Assembly: GCF_024171785.1 (NCBI RefSeq)
Contig: NZ_JAMTCK010000010.1
Span: forward strand, 1 to 64,000
Length of the DNA: 64,000 bases
Reading direction: 5' to 3'
Source of the DNA: Goodfellowiella coeruleoviolacea
GTDB lineage: Bacteria > Actinomycetota > Actinomycetes > Mycobacteriales > Pseudonocardiaceae
The notes beneath the pieces are model-generated. The model had not been told where the DNA came from, ran no database searches, and saw only the letters and a list, made by a program, of their open reading frames with translations. The position numbers were made by a program, and so were the translations under genes. Position 1 is the stretch's first letter. Each line of letters starts with the position of its first letter. Positions 61,078 to 64,000 of the stretch are shown here, piece by piece.

Positions 61078-62424
61078 ATGGATTCACTGTCGGAAGCGGT
61101 CATCGCGGGCGCTCCCGCAGAGGAACTGGCCAGGCTCGGCCCGCCGGCCGGCTTCGTCGCCGCGCACCTGCGCGCCGAGGACGCCGAGATGTTCACCGGC
61201 GTCGCCGACAAGGACGTCCGCAAGTCACTGCGGGTCGGCGAGGTGGCGATGCCCGAACTCGCCCCGGACGAGGTGCTGGTCGCGGTGATGGCCAGTGCCG
61301 TCAACTACAACACGGTCTGGTCGGCGATGTTCGAGCCGATCCCCACGTTCCAGTTCCTCAAGCGCTTTGCGCGGTCCGGGGGCTGGGCGACGCGTCACGA
61401 CCTGCCGTACCAGGTGGTCGGCTCGGACGGCGCCGGCGTGGTGGTCCGGGTCGGCAGTGGGGTGCGGCGGTGGCGGATCGGTGACCACGTCGTGGTGAGC
61501 CCGGCGTACGTCGACGACCAGGAACCGGCCACCCACAACGACGGGATGCTCGGCGCCGAGCAGTTGGCGTGGGGCTTCGAGACGAACTTCGGTGGCCTGG
61601 CGCACTACAGCGTGGTGCGGGCCAGCCAGCTCATCCCCAAGCCAGCCCAGCTCACCTGGGAGGAAGCGGCCTGCAACACGCTCTGCGCGGGTACCGCGTA
61701 CCGGATGCTGGTCGGTGAGCACGGCGCCCGCATGAAGCAGGGCGACGTGGTGCTGGTCTGGGGCGCCGCCGGCGGCCTCGGCACCTACGCCGTCCAGTTC
61801 GTCCGCAACGGCGGCGGGATCGCGGTCGGCGTGGTCGGTTCGGACGCCAAGGCCGAGGCCGTGCGCAAGCTCGGCTGCCACGTGGTCGTCGACCGGCGCG
61901 AGATCGGTCTGGACGACACCGTCGCCGATGATCCCGACCGGGTGCTGGAGGTCGGCAAGCGGCTGGGCCGGATCATCCGCCGCGAGACCGGGGAGGACCC
62001 GCACATCGTCTTCGAACACGTCGGCCGGGCCACGTTCGGTGTCTCGCTCTTCGTCGTGCGGCGCGGCGGCGCGGTCGTCACGTGCGGGTCCAGCACCGGC
62101 TACCGCCACGAGTTCGACAACCGGTACCTGTGGATGAAGCTGAAGCGGGTGATCGGCAGCCACGTGGCGAACCTGCAGGAGCAGTGGGAGGTCAACCGGC
62201 TCATCGGACAGGGCCGGATCGCTTCCGCGCTGACCGAGCTGTACCCCCTCGCCGAGGTGGGTGAGGCCGCCCGCACGGTGCAGACCAACGGACACACCGG
62301 CAAGGTCGGCGTCCTGTGCCTGGCCCCGTCGCCAGGTCTCGGCGTCACCGATCCCGACCTGCGGGCCCGACTGGGAATCGCCGGCACCGCCCCGCTCGCC
62401 CCCGCGACCTGGCCGAATGTCTGA
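61078..62424 (+). CDS. ccr: Crotonyl-CoA carboxylase/reductase
   Basis: The protein has 448 aa, ATG 61078 with AGGAAGG upstream. It is a medium-chain reductase-fold enzyme with the CCR-specific features: long N-terminus (FVAAHLRAEDAEMFTGV), VNYNTVWSAMFEP, WGFETNFGG and the GYRHEFDNRYLWMK segment with the CO2-pocket His, plus the NADPH motif GAAGGLGTYAVQ. It reductively carboxylates crotonyl-CoA or longer 2-enoyl-CoAs to ethylmalonyl- or alkylmalonyl-CoA, PKS extender units. The linked KAS III and 3-hydroxyacyl-CoA dehydrogenase supply such enoyl-CoAs, pointing to a dedicated extender pathway rather than the housekeeping ethylmalonyl-CoA route. Confidence 0.96.
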   Translation: MDSLSEAVIAGAPAEELARLGPPAGFVAAHLRAEDAEMFTGVADKDVRKSLRVGEVAMPELAPDEVLVAVMASAVNYNTVWSAMFEPIPTFQFLKRFARSGGWATRHDLPYQVVGSDGAGVVVRVGSGVRRWRIGDHVVVSPAYVDDQEPATHNDGMLGAEQLAWGFETNFGGLAHYSVVRASQLIPKPAQLTWEEAACNTLCAGTAYRMLVGEHGARMKQGDVVLVWGAAGGLGTYAVQFVRNGGGIAVGVVGSDAKAEAVRKLGCHVVVDRREIGLDDTVADDPDRVLEVGKRLGRIIRRETGEDPHIVFEHVGRATFGVSLFVVRRGGAVVTCGSSTGYRHEFDNRYLWMKLKRVIGSHVANLQEQWEVNRLIGQGRIASALTELYPLAEVGEAARTVQTNGHTGKVGVLCLAPSPGLGVTDPDLRARLGIAGTAPLAPATWPNV

Positions 62425-62430
62425 GGCGTG

Positions 62431-63438
62431 ATGACAAGCACCGCACTGCCCACCGTCGGCGTGCTCGGCACCGGCTCCTACCTGCCCGACCGCGTCGTTG
62501 ACAACGCCGAGATCGAACGCCGGGTGCCGCGCGCCGAGGCGCACTGGATCACCGAGCGCACCCGCATCGAAGGCCGCCGCTACGCGGCCGAGCACGAGGC
62601 AACCTCCGACCTGGCCGCGGCGGCCGGCCGGCAGGCCCTGGCGCGGGCCGGCCTCGGCCCGGCCGACCTGGACTACATCATCGTGGCCACCTCGACCGGC
62701 GACTCCCCGCAGCCGCCCACGTCCTGCCTGGTGCAGCACCAGCTCGGCGCGACCAGTGCCGCGTGCTTCGACATCAACGTGGTGTGCGCCGGCTTCGTCT
62801 ACGGCGCGGCACTGGCCCGCTCGCTGATCGCGGTGCGCCCGCAGGCCCGGGTCCTCGTGGTCGGCGCCGACGTCTACTCGCGGATCCTGGACTACGACGA
62901 CCGGTCCACCGCCGTTCTGCTCGGCGACGGTGCGGGTGCGGCGGTGTTCGGGGCGGTCGAGGCACCGTACGGGATCGTCGAGGTCGGCCTGGCCAGCCGG
63001 GGGGACGCGCAGGACCTGATCCGGGTCGAGGCGGGTGGCAGCCGCAAGCCCACCACCGCCGAGACCGTCGCGCAGGGCGGGCACTACTTCCGGATGAACG
63101 GCCGTGGCGTCCGCGACTTCGTGATGGAGACCGTGCCACCGGCAGTGCACGACCTGCTGCTGCGGGCCGGGTTGAAGCTGGGCGACGTCGACCACTTCGT
63201 CCCGCACCAGGCCAACGGGGTGCTGCTGCGCCAACTCGTGGAGAAGGTCGGACTGCAGCACGCGCGAACCCACTACACGCTCGAACGGTACGGCAATGTC
63301 GGCAGTGCCTCCGTCCCCATCGCGCTCGACGACGCCTACAGCTCCGGCGCCCTGGCCGACGGCGACGTGGTGGTGCTCGCCGGGTTCGGCGGAGGCATGT
63401 CGCTCGGCACCTGCGTCCTGAGGTGGTGCGCCCGATGA
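62431..63438 (+). CDS. Ketoacyl-ACP synthase III (FabH-like) for extender-unit chain
   Basis: The protein has 335 aa. ATG 62431 is given; a GTG directly before it (62428) is too close to the GAGG site. Catalytic triad: Cys119 in NVVCAGF, His259 in VPHQAN, Asn289 in YGNVGSA. It is 6 bp after ccr and overlaps the next gene by 4 bp. In known cassettes with ccr and a 3-hydroxyacyl-CoA dehydrogenase, KAS III joins an acyl-CoA starter with a malonyl unit to make the 3-ketoacyl thioester that becomes the alkyl branch. Chain length is not predictable from sequence. Confidence 0.93.
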   Translation: MTSTALPTVGVLGTGSYLPDRVVDNAEIERRVPRAEAHWITERTRIEGRRYAAEHEATSDLAAAAGRQALARAGLGPADLDYIIVATSTGDSPQPPTSCLVQHQLGATSAACFDINVVCAGFVYGAALARSLIAVRPQARVLVVGADVYSRILDYDDRSTAVLLGDGAGAAVFGAVEAPYGIVEVGLASRGDAQDLIRVEAGGSRKPTTAETVAQGGHYFRMNGRGVRDFVMETVPPAVHDLLLRAGLKLGDVDHFVPHQANGVLLRQLVEKVGLQHARTHYTLERYGNVGSASVPIALDDAYSSGALADGDVVVLAGFGGGMSLGTCVLRWCAR

Positions 63439-64000
63439 GTGCCGTGGCAGAACTGCGCGTGGGCGTCGTCGGCGCCGGGCTGATGGGACGCGGCTTCGCC
63501 GAGGTCTGCGCGGTGCGCGGGCACGACGTCCGCGTCATCGTCTCCGGCCCCGCCGCACTGGACCGCGACCGCGACCGCCTGCGCCGGGCACTGGACAAGG
63601 CTGTCGCCAAGCAGAAGCTGACCGAGGCCGACGCCCGCGCGGCGGCGGCGCGGGTGTCCTTCGGCACCGAACTCGGTGAGCTGGCCGACCGGCAGTTCGT
63701 GCTGGAAGCCGTCCGCGAGGACGAGGTGCTCAAGAGGGACTTGTTCGCCGTCATCGACAAGGTCGTCGAGGACGAGGATGCCGTGCTGGCGTCCACCACC
63801 TCGGCGATCCCCGTGATCCGGCTCGCCACCGCCACCACCCGCCCGCACCGGGTGGTCGGCGTGCACTTCTTCAACCCGGTGCCGGTGCTGCCGCTGGTGG
63901 AGATCATCCCCTCGCTGCTCACCGCGGCGAGCACCACCGAGTCCGCCCGCGCGTTCGTGACCGGGCTCGGCAAGGAGATCGTGCAGTCGAAGGACCGGGC
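63435..64000 (+). CDS. 3-hydroxyacyl-CoA dehydrogenase, N-terminal part (cut by window end)
   Basis: ATG 63435 overlaps the KAS III stop (ATGA); 188 complete codons are visible and the frame runs off the window. It has the NAD(P)-binding GAGLMGRGFAEVC (from residue 13), VLEAVREDEVLKRDLFA, catalytic-type TTSAIP, and HFFNPVPVLPLVEI with the catalytic His. This is the 3-hydroxybutyryl-CoA dehydrogenase family, which reduces the 3-ketoacyl thioester from the neighbouring KAS III; after dehydration, CCR can use the product. A dehydratase gene may follow beyond 64000. Confidence 0.94.
   Translation, partial: MSAVAELRVGVVGAGLMGRGFAEVCAVRGHDVRVIVSGPAALDRDRDRLRRALDKAVAKQKLTEADARAAAARVSFGTELGELADRQFVLEAVREDEVLKRDLFAVIDKVVEDEDAVLASTTSAIPVIRLATATTRPHRVVGVHFFNPVPVLPLVEIIPSLLTAASTTESARAFVTGLGKEIVQSKDR

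Overview
The window is high-G+C DNA from an actinomycete, most likely of the Pseudonocardiales type (modular type I PKS, LAL regulator, GTG starts, leaderless-looking regulator genes, secreted glycosidases). The genus cannot be fixed from sequence alone. It holds the ends of two modular polyketide loci, separated by about 22 kb of ordinary carbohydrate, redox and regulatory genes.

Left locus (1-17.96 kb). A PKS cut by the window edge (AT(methylmalonyl)-DH-KR-ACP plus docking tail) overlaps the next PKS gene. That protein has one complete module, KS-AT(malonyl)-DH-KR-ACP, and then a decayed last module. The decayed module has an intact KS, an AT lacking its catalytic His region, a dead KR, an ACP and no thioesterase. 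Three tightly packed genes follow: a cytoplasmic GH16-fold protein, a class II terpene-cyclase-like protein whose DxDD motif is replaced by HDSE, and a cytochrome P450. A convergent O-methyltransferase closes the locus. A polyketide that ends on a non-elongating module and is then handled by a GH16-fold protein and a terpene-cyclase-like protein is the most unusual arrangement here.

Middle (18-40 kb). A secreted protein of unknown function, an APH-family kinase, a secreted GH92 mannosidase, a class IV aminotransferase and a second P450. Then a LacI-type regulator with an ABC sugar importer, divergent from a glycogen-debranching-type glucosidase, with two copies of the LacI-type operator between them. 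Two XRE/MmyB-type regulators each sit divergent from short-chain dehydrogenases, each with a perfect palindrome in the gap. A 5'-truncated FAD monooxygenase keeps a paired-palindrome promoter, and a secreted GH10 xylanase with a CBM2 domain carries a xylanase-type operator.

Right locus (40.3-64 kb). A SAM methyltransferase, a LAL-family LuxR activator and two PKS genes on the minus strand: 3733 aa with two modules (malonyl, DH-KR; malonyl, DH-ER-KR) and 1647 aa with one module (methylmalonyl, DH, dead KR). Divergent from them is an extender-unit cassette: crotonyl-CoA carboxylase/reductase, KAS III and 3-hydroxyacyl-CoA dehydrogenase (cut by the window end). The divergent PKS and ccr promoters both carry paired GGGG-type boxes just upstream of the -35 position, and the GH16 operon promoter on the left has similar boxes. 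LAL control of both loci is therefore worth testing. No loading module, thioesterase or AT with an obvious alkylmalonyl motif lies in the window, so both assembly lines continue outside it.
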